Shown here: in pieces, positions 42,504-53,000 of the stretch
How the letters are laid out: each line of letters opens with the position of its first letter
Position numbering within the stretch: position 1 is the stretch's first letter
Assembly: GCA_030407315.1 (NCBI GenBank)
Contig: JALQPE010002272.1
Span: 23,635 to 87,634 of the forward strand
Direction: 5' to 3'
From: Asparagopsis taxiformis
Taxonomy: Eukaryota > Rhodophyta > Florideophyceae > Bonnemaisoniales > Bonnemaisoniaceae
Length of the DNA stretch: 64,000 bases
Program-made: the position numbers and the translations under genes
The notes under the pieces: generated by a model
Database searches by the model: none
What the model was told of the DNA's origin: nothing
What the model saw: the letters and a program-made list of their open reading frames with translations, nothing else

Positions 42504-43240
42504 CACTACGGTGTTGAAAAGGGGGCCTCAGACAGTACTGCGAGACAGTGATTTTTACTGTCTGAGACAGTAAAAATCACTATGCGGCAAATGAAAATTA
42601 ATGCCACACTTGGAGACAGTGATTTGCACTGTCTGGCAGACAGTACGGAACACTGTCTGCAGACAGTAAAAAACACTGTCTCACAGTACTGTCTGAGGCA
42701 GTGAATGGAGACAGTAAAAATTAATGATTTATTCAATAGTTGGATATGATGTAATTTACTGTACTGGGCAGTGTTGGCGGATAGTGTTTTGTATTGGCCA
42801 AGGCAACATGGCCGGATAGTGAAATACGCTGCCTGGGACAATAGATGGAACCAACACGGTGCACTGTCCTGGGCAGTACCTGGAGACAGTGATTTTCACT
42901 GTCCTGGGCAGTACCTGGAGACAGTGATTTTCATTGTCCTGGGCAGTACATGTAGACAGTATTTCGTGCTGCCCTGGGCAGCACCTGTAGACAGTATTTC
43001 GTGCTGCCCTGGGCAGCACCTGTAGACAGTACTTTGTGCTGCCCTGGGCAGCACCTGTAGACAGTACTTTGTGCTGCCCTGGGCAGCACCTGTAGACAGT
43101 ACTTTGTGCTGCCCTGGGCAGCACCTGTAGACAGTACTTTGTGCTGCCCTGGGCAGCACCTGGAGACAGTATTTCGTGCTGCCCTGGGCAGCACCTGGAG
43201 ACAGTAAAAGTAGTGTCCTGATATAGTAAAATTCGGTGTC
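42504..43240 (+). repeat. Candidate transposon end: CACTA terminus and tandem subterminal repeat array
   Basis: CACTACGGTGTTGAAAAG at 42504 starts an abrupt change into ACAGT-rich repeats. From 42530 to 42720, ACAGTG/CACTGT motifs occur in both orientations. From about 42858 to 43205 a 35-bp unit repeats about ten times, drifting from CACTGTCCTGGGCAGTACC to GTGCTGCCCTGGGCAGCAC, a 19-bp palindrome around GACAGTA. Dense subterminal repeats behind a CACTA end are typical of En/Spm-type transposons. The matching right terminus was not found in the window. Confidence 0.55.
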
Positions 43241-45012
43241 TGGGAGTGGTGGATGAGATGGAGCGTCACGCTGTCGTGGGCATTTTTCTGGGGTAGAGGA
43301 AGGCAGTTCTAGCGCTATGAGGATGGGGCATGGACGGTATTCATATGGGAATGGACAGAATAGTACGGCTAGGAATTTTTATTTCGTAGTGACTATGAGC
43401 TAGCGAGAGGTATACGCGGTAGGATAGGTAGCAATCTAAGAGGGTGCGATATGGGAAGCTTCACTCTGGATTTGTTTATTTGCGCAGGCTACATTGCGAA
43501 TAAACAATCCCTATGTTAAAAATGCTACTACAACTAACACTATTCCGACGAGTAAAACTAAAACTACTAGAAAAGTCTACAAATCTGTCAACTGATTGAG
43601 CTGCATGAATAAGCTAGGAAATGAAGAGAAGAAGAAAAAATGATGTAGAGAAAGGAAACAAGTTAGTGACGTTGAATTGGAGAGGGAAATTGATGGTGAT
43701 TAGGAGACTAACGTACCTTAACAAATACCATTGCATCCCAAATTGAGATATGTACTCACAGGCAGAAAAGAAAAGTAGTGGAGAAGTGGTAAGAGAGAAA
43801 GATAAATGAAAGTAGAAGTGGAACACTCACCGACTGGAAACCTGAGAAAGAGAAAACGAATAGAAAACTGGGTTAGTGGCGTGAGTTGTGGAAACGTACC
43901 ATCATGGTTCATATCTGTCGGAGACAAAGCAACAACTTTGGCTCTGGAAGCAGTATTGATGATCTACAACTTACGCTTTGGAAGCAGTATAGATGATCTG
44001 TACTGCTTCCACAGCCGGAGTTGTTGCTTTGTTTCCGACGGATATGAAGATGGAAACAGGGATCTCCAGAATCTGTTGTTTAAGTAGCACTCTGCGGGCG
44101 GAAATGACGTGTAGGAGAACAATAGAGTGATGAATTTGAAACGGAGCGGTGCGATGGGTGGCCCAGAAAAACGATACCTAGGGTGCGAATTACGCTTTGA
44201 AGCACATGACCTGGCAGAACAGGCGCAAAATTATTGTATCTTCTACCGCCTTCTCTAGTCTATAATGACGTCATCACTACAGAAATATAGGAAAAACACT
44301 AGCATATGGGGCCTACTGGAAAGGGGGAGGCGAGGAGTAGGAAAAATGGCGCACTTTCCTGGACGAGGAGTCCGCGCTTCCAGTGATGATTTGGACGGTA
44401 TATATCGATGACGTCATTGCATGCTCTGAGCACACTTGGCAGGCAGTCAAAGCGGGCCACGTGGATGTGGGCGGCTAGGAAACAGCAGTGTGGGAGAAAT
44501 TTTATAATTTTCATGTTGCAAGCGAGCAGTGAATCTGCATTGCAATATATAAATTTATGCTAATTTAAGATATCACACCGAGTACGATTCAACGAGAGAT
44601 TGTGCTTTCAACTTGTAAATAGGGCCGAAAATGTGGTAGAGTATACGAGTAGGAAGTACGTTTATGAGAAAATCAGATTCAGTATTAGTGCCTAGAGCAT
44701 CACTGCGAAATAAACGGCCGTTTTCCGGAAATGGATACATCTTGGCTGGTTTTTTTGTGGTTAGGGAATGCGATACAAGATAGCAAAACGATGTTGAGTC
44801 CGGATGAAATAGCAATCAATGTGCATAAAGCAATGAGCATAGGGCAAAGCATTGTGGTGAACCAGTTCATTGGATCGAATGAAAGCCTGGAAAGGTTTCG
44901 TAACGGTTAAAAGTAGTAGTACTGTATTGAGATAGTAGTCATGTCATAGAAGTTTAGAGTTGTATTCTATGGAACAAAACTGAGCGAAGAAGAAAAGAAC
45001 AAAAACATCAAG
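43241..45012. other. Non-coding stretch before the transposase gene
   Basis: Nearly 1.8 kb without a supportable gene. It contains the 139-bp hairpin at 43909-44047 and presumably the transposase promoter and leader. No clear TATA box was identified. Confidence 0.45.
43909..44047. repeat. 139-bp foldback hairpin
   Basis: Left arm TCATATCTGTCGGAGACAAA... and right arm ...TTTGTTTCCGACGGATATGA pair over about 60 bp each with few mismatches. Each arm holds a GGAAGCAGTA motif (GGAAGCAGTATTGATGATCT). It may be a MITE-like foldback element or a regulatory hairpin; there is no detectable target-site duplication. Confidence 0.75.
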
Positions 45013-48000
45013 ATGGCTCCGAGACGGACTCCTATTCGAAAGAAAACCACAAGTCGTAGGACAAAGGCGAGATTCGATTCACTCAATGTGGCCAGTCCCA
45101 GTAAACAGCTTCCTGGGAAACTGCAGGGAGAAATCCGCAGCAGTGATGCAGCCTGCATGAACAAAGAAATCCCGAGAGGTAATGAGCTACGACGTGAGTG
45201 TACCACAGATGACCTATTGGAGTCCCCAATCCCTATGGGTGACACAATAGAAGGTTGTATTGATGTGTACAGCAACAACGATGAAGCTGGAAGTGACATC
45301 TACGTAGCATCGAGCACGCTAATGGAATCGGAAGAAGCAACCGGACGAGGTTCTGATTCCATTTCAACTGGAGGCCCGATAGACCGAAATGCTGGGGATG
45401 AAGCATGTGGTGATTTCAAGGCATTACTACAATGGCCTGCAATGTATGGGGCTCTTCAGCTGAGTGGAACTCAAAGAATGACAAGAGCCCACTATGAAGG
45501 TACCCTGTTCGGAATGAATTTCCGCAGAGATCCAAGTGAGCACGTCCCGTCGGACTCTGTGATGCGACAGAAGATACTACCATTCTTGAGGAAACACTGC
45601 TATGCAAAGAGCTGTGACATCGAGTTTCCGATAGACCTTCGAAAGAGCGGAGCAAGAGCTGCACAGCATCGAGGTGCAGTAGGAACCCGTGGAACAACAG
45701 ATGACAGAGACAATTGTGGAGGAATGGCGAAAGTTCGTATTGTACTCCCAAGCACATGGGCTCTGAAAGATGTCCAGACTCGACCAATCTTTAAAGCATT
45801 CCGCAGTGATGCGAACAATCGAAGCTCGGAAGGAGAAAAATCAACCGCAGAGTGCAGCATTGAAGATTCGTTCATTGCAAAGTGCAGGAGGGGTGTTTTG
45901 AGCGACCCATTCGTTCGCACAGCAGTTGTTCCCATTGACAGCGATGGGAAAAAGGGTTTGAAGCACATTTATGTACCTGATGGAACAGCAATTCGAATCC
46001 GATGTCATCCAGGAGCTCGTCAGGTTGCCGTCATCGAAAGAGCAAAAGGGTTCAGGAAGAATGACAGAGATGGTGGGAAACCGAAGAGGAGAAGAGTGGC
46101 GGTTACGTCGTTGTGGGAACTTCATGCTAGGACCATAGTTACCTATGAGGCTCGACACGACGGTGAGCATGATGTGCATGTCGAAAAATATCTGCAGCCG
46201 CGAATGTCACATCTATTGGAATGGGAGAGGCAGCATGCTCTGCGAGCGATATCGCAATGTGTAATCGGAGCAGGAGCCAAGGGAAAAGGAACACGAGCTG
46301 GGGACGTGATAACCGTTCTATTACCAATTGGAATGGAAGAGGGTGATATTGTTCCACACGTCGTATTGGTGAACAGGTATTTGAAAGAGCAGGTCGGAGA
46401 AGCATCCACCATGTTACTTTGCTTTTCACCGGGCGCGAGCTTTGCTGAAGCCAGAAACCCGCCCGATAGACTAGGAAGCCCCAACTATGAAGAAATTCGT
46501 GTTTCAGGGGTGTTCTCGGATGGTTTCGGAGACCACAGGTCGCAATGGCACCCAGCGTCTCCGCGAGAAGATGCACCATGTTGGGGAAAGCTGGAGGATG
46601 GTCGAAACTACTTTGTTTACCGATTTCTCCTTTACACGGATGACTTTGAACCATTCACAAGCAGGAAGGGAAGTTTTGGTGGATGCTATATGTTACCTCT
46701 CAATCTACCGCCTCGGAAAAGGGGAAGCTACCAAGCGGTTCGAGTGATTGGTTTGCCACCTCCGGGAGTGTCCACAAATTGTGTATTGCGATATATCGTT
46801 CAAGATATAGTGCGAGGAAGCACAGAGGGTTTCCCAACGAAAAATGCAGAGGGAGAAGATGTTGTGGTATTTCTAGACCCAGTGGGGAGCATTGGAGACT
46901 ATCCTGCAGTTTCACATACCCTGGATGTTCTTGGACACACATCAAACTCTCCGTGCCACATCTGCAGTTTCCGCAAATATGACCTGAGCAGTACTGGTGG
47001 CACGAAGAATGCATACACTTCGGTAGTGAACGGGCAAACATCGACGCATGCCAGGAGCAAGTATCGGAATGCATCGACACGTAAGGATGCCACAGAAACC
47101 CAGCTTCGCACTCTCGGACTGGCTGCAGAAGAAGGGGAAGATTTACCATTTCATGTCCTGAGCACTTCCTTGGAAGCAGTGCAGGAAGAAGTACCGAAGA
47201 CGGAAAACGGAGTTTCAGTTGTCCCAGCAATTTTTGACCCGTACCGTTCCGCAGTGATAGCACCTGACCATCTATTGTCTGGACTGGCACAAGATGTACT
47301 GAACGCTTGTATTTCAGCTGCCAGCCCACGAATTCGAGAGGTAGCTGAATTGCAAATTCTGGGCGCTCTGAAGAAGTTCAGGATGGGAAGGCAGAACCGT
47401 TTATTTGGAACCAACAATCTGCTTTCCATGAACATGAGTGACATATTCAGTGTGCTTCTGATAGCACCTATGGCATTCGAAAACGCAGCTCGAATGATGG
47501 ATGGGAAAGGGGAAGGTCATCGTGAAAAATTTGATGGGGCCGTCAAACTAGTAGTGATGTTTCAGAAGCTGGTTTCGTGTATTAGTTTCATGCCCGTATG
47601 GTGGAAAGACGGTCCACATGAAGTAGAGACGGCTGACGGAGAAGGTGGCAGGAATGAATACATTCTGGGAAGAACTGTAGACTACGTGGAGACGTTGAAT
47701 GAGTATTGTCGGAAAGTGAAGGGAGCAGGAGCACATTTGGACAAGCCTAATGTTCATCGTCTTGTCGAGTTTTGTGTTCATACGCTTCCTGCCTACGGCT
47801 CTGTGAAGCACGTGCAGGAGCTTATATTCGAACGGATGCATCAGCCGCTGAAGAAAGGTGTGAGAATGTCCAATCACCAAAGCGAACAGCTTTCAGCGCT
47901 GGAATTAGTTCTTGCGGATGACTGGCAGACGAGAGTGGCCATTGTTTTGCGCGAAATCGGCATGGAGCCACAACATTGGTCCTCGTCCGAATGCTCTCAA

Positions 48001-48816
48001 ATGGTCAACGTTCTTTCACAGGAGCTAGGGAGAGAAATAGATGTGGAAGACGAGGTAGTGAAAAACTGCTTCCAGGAACCGGTTCTCCAGCTTCTCTCCC
48101 AGCGTCGAGGAAAGATATTGTCGGCGGATGGTGAAATTGTGACGTGGAGAGGGCATGGAGGTATATCTATTGACGAGGTCAAGGAGTACATGAATGGAAA
48201 ATGTGATATGGCAGAGGGTGCTGTAGGTGTTTTCAAACGGTTCTTTACCGAAAGGTACGGAAGCGGAACAAGCGGGTGTGGAAAGTATGCCGAATGGGTG
48301 AGAAGAGTTTCTAGAAGCACTACGACAGAGTGGGGAAGGAAAACAGTGCAGAGGTCTGGCTCTCTAGAATCAGGAGCTATCATCCATGCTGTTTGCCCTG
48401 AACAGATGACATGTGAGGATGGTGCAACTTCACAAGCGATTCTGTACCCGGCGTCTCGTCTCACATCAGAGATAATGCGGGGAAGAATTAATTATGAACC
48501 GCGGTTTTTTATTGTTCTAGCGTTCTTTATCCTGAGGAACGAGAGTGCGAGAGATGAGCAAGGTACAGCTTATGGAGTTTGCCTGGGTTTGCAAAAAACT
48601 GATGAAGGAGTGTTCAAGGTCGAAGAGAGGCGACGAACAGTAATTGTGGAGATGAGTGAGGGAGTCACTGAGGTGTTTGGTATGCACTATTGCAATGGGA
48701 GTGTATGCGAATATGATGAGAACATGAGGGAGGTAAGGCACGGACCCGGACTGCTGGAGGGTGGAGAGATATATGCACTATGTAGGCGAGACGGATTTCC
48801 ACCGAGGGCTGCATGA
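45013..48816 (+). CDS. CACTA/Plavaka-like DDE transposase
   Basis: 1,267 aa, intact, from the ATG at 45013. Residues 1-130 are basic then disordered. From about 530 the sequence follows the CACTA (En/Spm) transposase pattern. LLYTDDFEPFTSRKGSFGGC aligns with the first catalytic Asp region (D-G-F-x-P-F). YMLPLNLPP and GDYPAVSHTLDVLGHTS resemble the second Asp region (DFPA), followed immediately by CHICSFRK, the small zinc-binding CxxC. APDHLLSGLAQDVL and LSALELVLADDW lie further on, where the final acidic residue is expected. Related fungal Plavaka transposases look the same. It would cut and paste the element bounded by the array at 42.5 kb. An intact reading frame of this length suggests recent activity. 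The exact superfamily (CACTA against KDZ) is inferred from motifs only. Confidence 0.75.
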   Translation: MAPRRTPIRKKTTSRRTKARFDSLNVASPSKQLPGKLQGEIRSSDAACMNKEIPRGNELRRECTTDDLLESPIPMGDTIEGCIDVYSNNDEAGSDIYVASSTLMESEEATGRGSDSISTGGPIDRNAGDEACGDFKALLQWPAMYGALQLSGTQRMTRAHYEGTLFGMNFRRDPSEHVPSDSVMRQKILPFLRKHCYAKSCDIEFPIDLRKSGARAAQHRGAVGTRGTTDDRDNCGGMAKVRIVLPSTWALKDVQTRPIFKAFRSDANNRSSEGEKSTAECSIEDSFIAKCRRGVLSDPFVRTAVVPIDSDGKKGLKHIYVPDGTAIRIRCHPGARQVAVIERAKGFRKNDRDGGKPKRRRVAVTSLWELHARTIVTYEARHDGEHDVHVEKYLQPRMSHLLEWERQHALRAISQCVIGAGAKGKGTRAGDVITVLLPIGMEEGDIVPHVVLVNRYLKEQVGEASTMLLCFSPGASFAEARNPPDRLGSPNYEEIRVSGVFSDGFGDHRSQWHPASPREDAPCWGKLEDGRNYFVYRFLLYTDDFEPFTSRKGSFGGCYMLPLNLPPRKRGSYQAVRVIGLPPPGVSTNCVLRYIVQDIVRGSTEGFPTKNAEGEDVVVFLDPVGSIGDYPAVSHTLDVLGHTSNSPCHICSFRKYDLSSTGGTKNAYTSVVNGQTSTHARSKYRNASTRKDATETQLRTLGLAAEEGEDLPFHVLSTSLEAVQEEVPKTENGVSVVPAIFDPYRSAVIAPDHLLSGLAQDVLNACISAASPRIREVAELQILGALKKFRMGRQNRLFGTNNLLSMNMSDIFSVLLIAPMAFENAARMMDGKGEGHREKFDGAVKLVVMFQKLVSCISFMPVWWKDGPHEVETADGEGGRNEYILGRTVDYVETLNEYCRKVKGAGAHLDKPNVHRLVEFCVHTLPAYGSVKHVQELIFERMHQPLKKGVRMSNHQSEQLSALELVLADDWQTRVAIVLREIGMEPQHWSSSECSQMVNVLSQELGREIDVEDEVVKNCFQEPVLQLLSQRRGKILSADGEIVTWRGHGGISIDEVKEYMNGKCDMAEGAVGVFKRFFTERYGSGTSGCGKYAEWVRRVSRSTTTEWGRKTVQRSGSLESGAIIHAVCPEQMTCEDGATSQAILYPASRLTSEIMRGRINYEPRFFIVLAFFILRNESARDEQGTAYGVCLGLQKTDEGVFKVEERRRTVIVEMSEGVTEVFGMHYCNGSVCEYDENMREVRHGPGLLEGGEIYALCRRDGFPPRAA

Positions 48817-48935
48817 TTTTTAGGGAAGAATAAAATGAATAACCAGATGCATCACATATGAATTGTACACTCTAGGGCGGTGGTGGATTGGTGCAAAGTA
48901 GTGGGGAGAGGATCTGAGAGGATGGAGGGAGGTAT

Positions 48936-49333
48936 GCTTACAGCAAAGTCATCGTTACGATGACTTTGCTGTAAGAAAACGTTTCCATTACAGTGGCCAA
49001 GAATTTTTTACCGGGTAAAAAAATCGTGGCAGCTGTAATGATTTGCTTTCTTACAGCAAAGTCATCGTAACGATGACTTTGCTGTAAGGAACCGTTTCCT
49101 TGCAGTGGCCGAAGAATTTTTTACCGGGTAAAAAATCAGCAAGAAATTTTACCGGGTAAAAAAATTGTGGCCGCTGTAATGATTTGCTGTAAGAAAACGT
49201 TTCATTACAGCGGCCACAATTTTTTTACCCGGTAAAGAAATCATGGCTGCTGTAATGTTTTCTTTTCTTACAGCAAAGTCATCGTAACGATGACTTTGCT
49301 GTAAGAAAACGTTTCATTACAGCAAATTCATCG
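48936..49333. repeat. Palindrome cluster 1
   Basis: Three copies of a 38-bp palindrome (half-site CAGCAAAGTCATCG with a TTACAG edge) at about 48937, 49050 and 49267. They alternate with a second palindrome built on TTTACCCGGTAAA inside CAGTGGCC...GGCC(A/G)CTG contexts. The cluster starts 120 bp after the transposase stop. Unlike the other clusters it lacks the outer GCTTACAG...GTTTACC arms. Confidence 0.85.
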
Positions 49334-50004
49334 ATAGTTAAGGTTAAGTAACCAACTTTAGGATGTCCAGAGGACCTGCTCGTTGTAAGGAATAAGGAAT
49401 ATTGATCAACTGACGAAGAGGAAGCATTTTGAATCGACTAGGGTAGGAACGCAATGAGATTTGGTATGCAAGAAAACTGAATCGCAGTAGTGAATAGGTA
49501 GTTGAAATGAATTCATATTGATGTTCTTTGGTGTATTGTCCATTGGAGCACATTGAAAACCATTTATATGATCACCGTTTAAATAGTCTATGAATCCTTT
49601 GCAGCCGAGTACGCCAATAGGAAGAAATTCAAGCAGTGGCCTGCACGGGAACCGTTCATTTGTGAGTAGCAAAAGTTAGTGTAGAAATGAATTTTTCAGA
49701 CTTGTAGGAGAGGTGGATCGTAGTAAATGTATAAAACTCACGTAGAATCGATTGATAGGAATCAATGGTACGGAAGAAGAAGCGAGGTGGAGAGTGTGGA
49801 TGAAATAGGTTGTTGGAATATGAATGATAATTGACGTGGTGAGGTAAACGGGTTCGATTGCATTATATGCGCTAGAGGTACATACTATTAGGTGTAGATT
49901 GATGGAAAGGGCTAAACGCTTTGTGGAGGTATCAGGATCAGGTAGAGTCAGAGGTGCTGAGCGGGTGCAGCGTAAGGTTCATCAGGACTGAACGTAGGTA
50001 GGGA
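49334..50004. other. Promoter-side gap of the ParB-dioxygenase gene
   Basis: About 670 bp, AT-richer than its neighbours, with only short frames. It presumably holds promoter and leader for the gene starting at 50005. No definite TATA box was located. Confidence 0.4.
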
Positions 50005-53000
50005 ATGTCTTGTCCGGACAGTATAAGAGAGGAAGCTGAGAGACGGGAAGCGCACTCGGAGGTACCACAATTGTGGATTTCATCGTCTACACAACATTTG
50101 AACAGAGAACCGATTGAACGAACTGAGATTGCAGGGATTACAATGGGAGACAATAGTATCATGAATACTACAGCGGAGAAGAGCAATTCTCCTTCTGCTG
50201 AAGAGAAAAGCATCACTATTGCTCAGTACAGCTCTTCTAAAGTGCAAGTTGATCCTCGCAAAGTGAAATTTCCGACAGTGACCTCCCGTTTGGTGCGACC
50301 GGGTCGTGTAAACGAACTGGCCAGCATTTTCATGGATAGAGGTTTCTCTACCACTGGAACTATGATTACAGTCTGCAAAATGGAAGATAACGAAGGAGAC
50401 GAGTTTTACTGCATCGATGGCTCTCATCGCATAGCTGCTCTGCAACTATGCCTGGAGAAGTACTCAGGAAAGAACAGGGATTCCTTGGAATTGGTTTGGG
50501 TACAACAGTTGATTGCGCCGAACGGGCGTCTAATTTTCGATGCGCTGGAGGTTCTGAAACTGTCTCTCGAAGCCAATATACAAACTCACGATGTCGCTTC
50601 TGTGAGCATTGCCGACAATGTCTGTGCGGTCATAGAGTTTCTCAGGTTTTCCAACCAGATGGATCTTCCTGTTGTCCGGCTTATTCCTATTCTGAAAGAA
50701 GTGAGCTATATTCTGCCGTCCGACAGGAACCGTTCGGAGAACTCGTATAGGCAGTACATCAACATTGCGAAGGGGTTCAATCGCACAGACAGCGTTGCTT
50801 TCGTGTACTGGAGCTCTATCCCTAGCGTTTACAATGCTTTGGATAGGAACAGAGAAATCGAGGATGCAAGAACCGAGGGAAGAGATCCGGACTTTTCTCG
50901 AATTGACTCTGCCGATATGTACGGGTGCGTGCTCGATCTTGTCAATAACGCAATATTCCGCAATGGCACGGACGGACGCGGGACGCGCGATAAGGAGTGG
51001 TTCCAGTGGTTTGTGCTCGAGATGACAGCGTCGTGGACAAGGATGAGGAGGAAGAGAGGACTTGTCAGAAATATCGGAAGCGGAAGTCCGTTCACGATGC
51101 GCACTTGGCTACTGGCTCTGTTGGCCATCTATGATATGGCAGAGGTCGTCCGCAAGTGGTTGAACTCTGCAACGATGGAGGAATTCGTGCGAACGGATTT
51201 GGCAGCAGAAAACGCGAAGGAGGTCGGGGATAATGATCATCGCATTGGAGAGCGCATTGTATTCGTCCTTGTCGACTTTCATGACGACGTGGTAGACAGT
51301 AGCAGTCTGAGAACCAAGAACGGGATGTTTACAAACAGTTTTTACGACAAACTGGAATATGCTACCGGGACAAAGGCAATGCAGGAGACGAAAGCGGAGG
51401 AGGAGAGGGAACGGAATCGCATGACCCCCGGAGAAATAGAAAAAGCACTTGTTGATGGCGCCAAAGCAGAAGACGAAGAAGCACCTACTGCCGCAGAACA
51501 GGGAAATAATTCTACAGAGAAGGAAACTGTGGAAACTTCTGGTCCTGTTCAAGCAGAAGAAGGAGTATCTGCCGAAGCCCAAGTAGAGCAGGAAGTTTCT
51601 GCTGTTGTGGAGGAAGAACAGGAAATTACTCCAAATGTGGTGGCTGAAGAAGTGATTCCTGCTGTCGCGACGAAAGCAATAGAAGAGGCACCTCTGAGCA
51701 CCCCGAAAGAAGCAGAAGACCGTCCTGCCGCAGCAAAAGAGGGAGGACAGGAACGTCCTGCCACGCGTCTTGCAGCAGCTGAGAAGAGGGAAGCAGAACG
51801 TCTTGCTGTTCTCCAAAAAGAACAGGAACGTCTTTCAGCTTCAAGGGCAGAGCGGGAAAGTCGTGCCAGGGATAATTCGCCGGGAAGGATTGTCAGAGAA
51901 GATCTTCCTCAGGGAAGGAAACAAAGCGGCGATACGCAAAGTCTGGATATCAACTTGGACAATAGTGGTCGCATGGACATAGACACGCCTGGACAACAAG
52001 CTGGAGATGCGCAGAACCGCTCTGTGATATTGAAACTTCGAATCAGGACACCAGAAACTTACAGCACTAGCCCGGCCGAAGTGGACAAGGAGAATTCGGG
52101 AAGAAGCAGGAGTTCTGGTGGAAGCGGCGATGAAAACGAGTCCAGGTTGCATAAGAAGCGAAGAAGGGAAGATACTAGCGCGAAGTTTTCTGAGCCCAAT
52201 ACGCCGGATGACAACATTGAGATTGGGCCTCCCCGGGAAAAGAAGAGTAGAGTCAATGCAAGAAAACGAACGACTGGAGAAGAAGCACCACTCTTCACTG
52301 ACGAGCAAGAAAACTCCCTTCCAGACCGCACATTCGCAGAGGACATACCTGAGAAGCTGCCTTTATGCGTTCCTTCCAACTCGAGAATGAAGTATTATAT
52401 CACAGAAGAAGACATTGATACAATCCGGACGGAGATAATGGAAGCAGCTGCAGGCTACTCTACTTTGGTATGTCCCCTCGGTTCTTGTGAAAGCCAACAA
52501 TACTTCAGCTACCAGAGAAGAATGATCGACGAGCTTGGTTACGTGGTGTTGCAAGACATTTTCTCTTCTACTACAGTGGGAGCAGCTACGCACGAGTTAT
52601 TCACACAGATGGCCAGCACATTCCAAGGTACTACAAGTGGCTCAAGTGCAAGTCAGAAGAACCCGTGGAAACCACTTCGACCGAAAGACAGCACTGGTGT
52701 ATTCAAGACGGACCGGAAAAGCATCTGCGATGACCTTGAGCAAGAAAGCGCGCGGCAGTACAGGAACAAGCTGATTCTGGAGCTAGGTAAGGCGATTTGT
52801 GCGGAGAACCTGAAGCTCGGGTTTGGAAGAGAAGAAGCGGTGGTCTTTCCAGAAACGGGTCTTCGTCTGATTTTGACCGCAGAAGGTAGTCAGGAGCAAC
52901 TTATGCATACCGATGTTCCCGTCCGTGAGGGAACTGGAACTGGTCCTCTCAACTCGCCATCATATTTCATGATGGCTGCTGGTGCGGATGGGTTCATCAT

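Noticed and set aside
42858..43205. CRISPR-like array (35-bp repeats)
   Set aside because: The repeats are contiguous with no unique spacers, in a eukaryotic genome next to a transposase; they are subterminal transposon repeats.
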